5,438 nt of DNA from Pseudomonadota bacterium (GTDB lineage Bacteria; Desulfobacterota; BSN033; G020346125), in NCBI GenBank assembly GCA_030673585.1, contig DAOVIU010000122.1:1-5438 (forward strand), written 5' to 3'. A program made the translations under genes and the position numbers. Of this stretch, positions 5,189-5,438 are shown piece by piece; position 1 is the stretch's first letter, and every line of letters starts with the position of its first letter. The notes beneath the pieces were generated by a model. That model was not told the DNA's origin, did no database searches, and saw only the letters and a program-made list of their open reading frames with translations.

Positions 5189-5438
5189 TCCTCGATCACC
5201 TCTATGGAATCTCCCACCGAGATTTGGCCGGGATGGAGGACTTCGGCGAATACCCCCTCGCGGGGCATAACACAGTCACCCATCTGATAATAGATGGCAC
5301 ATCGTTCGTGGCACTCCTTCCCTCTCTGGGTCATCCTGAGGATTGCCCCATGGCCAATTCGCAACGTAGTGCCGATGGAAAGGGTCGTGAGGTCGATGCC
5401 CTCCGTTGTGATATTCTCCGCGAAGTCCCCATAGGCGG
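5185..5438 (-). CDS. MOSC-domain protein, 3' part only (window edge)
   Basis: The last 83 residues and the stop are present; the 5' end lies beyond the right edge. GDFAENITTEGIDL is the typical MOSC core. GKECHERCAIYYQMGDCVMP then gives three cysteines, one of which may be the conserved sulfur-carrying Cys, and REGVFAEVL precedes a short beta-rich end. MOSC domains occur in molybdenum-cofactor sulfurases and in reductases that carry the cofactor. Short stand-alone bacterial members next to MogA are thought to handle sulfur or the cofactor, without a proven reaction for this subgroup. The stop overlaps the mogA start (GTGA), and the two form one operon. Confidence 0.92.
   Translation of the reverse strand, partial: AYGDFAENITTEGIDLTTLSIGTTLRIGHGAILRMTQRGKECHERCAIYYQMGDCVMPREGVFAEVLHPGQISVGDSIEVIEE

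Noticed and set aside
4742..5287. Plus-strand frame of 181 codons
   Set aside because: It is antisense to mogA and MOSC, both of which carry clear family motifs.

Overview
The window is bacterial DNA of mid-50% G+C. It carries a tRNA gene with an encoded CCA, sigma70-type promoters, a possible sigma54-type promoter and intrinsic terminators. The lipoprotein family, the sigma54-type site and the MOSC/MogA pair together suggest an anaerobic, Deltaproteobacteria (Desulfobacterota)-like organism. This placement is an inference; no rRNA or other phylogenetic marker is present.

Layout. (1) Positions 1-1296, minus strand: the N-terminal 432 residues of a secreted subtilisin-family (S8) protease, cut by the left edge before its catalytic serine, with what looks like an extra domain inserted there. 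(2) 1297-1691: an intergenic stretch with a GC-rich, potentially structured block and a clear promoter for the tRNA. (3) 1692-1768, plus: a tRNA with CAT anticodon (elongator Met most likely), then a hairpin. (4) 1947-2754, plus: a short self-contained transcription unit with a promoter, a 145-aa lipoprotein, a 58-aa protein not usually annotated because of its size, and a strong intrinsic terminator. (5) 2755-3125: no protein gene. It holds inverted repeats, a near-consensus sigma54-type site and, about 50 bp further on, a textbook intrinsic terminator. The geometry is that of a small-RNA gene of about 80 nt, and this is the most interesting part of the window. (6) 3126-4694, plus: a good promoter, an octamer tandem repeat in the leader, and tilS. 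(7) 4691-5438, minus: a MogA/MoaB-type molybdenum-cofactor protein and, overlapping it by 4 bp, the 3' part of a MOSC-domain gene that runs off the right edge.

How the genes relate. tilS and the CAT-anticodon tRNA both concern decoding, although TilS acts on tRNA-Ile(CAU) and the tRNA here looks more like elongator Met. MOSC and MogA form a translationally coupled molybdenum-cofactor pair that converges on tilS with overlapping stop codons. The lipoprotein and the 58-aa protein probably share one mRNA and may act together at the cell envelope, but their function is unknown.
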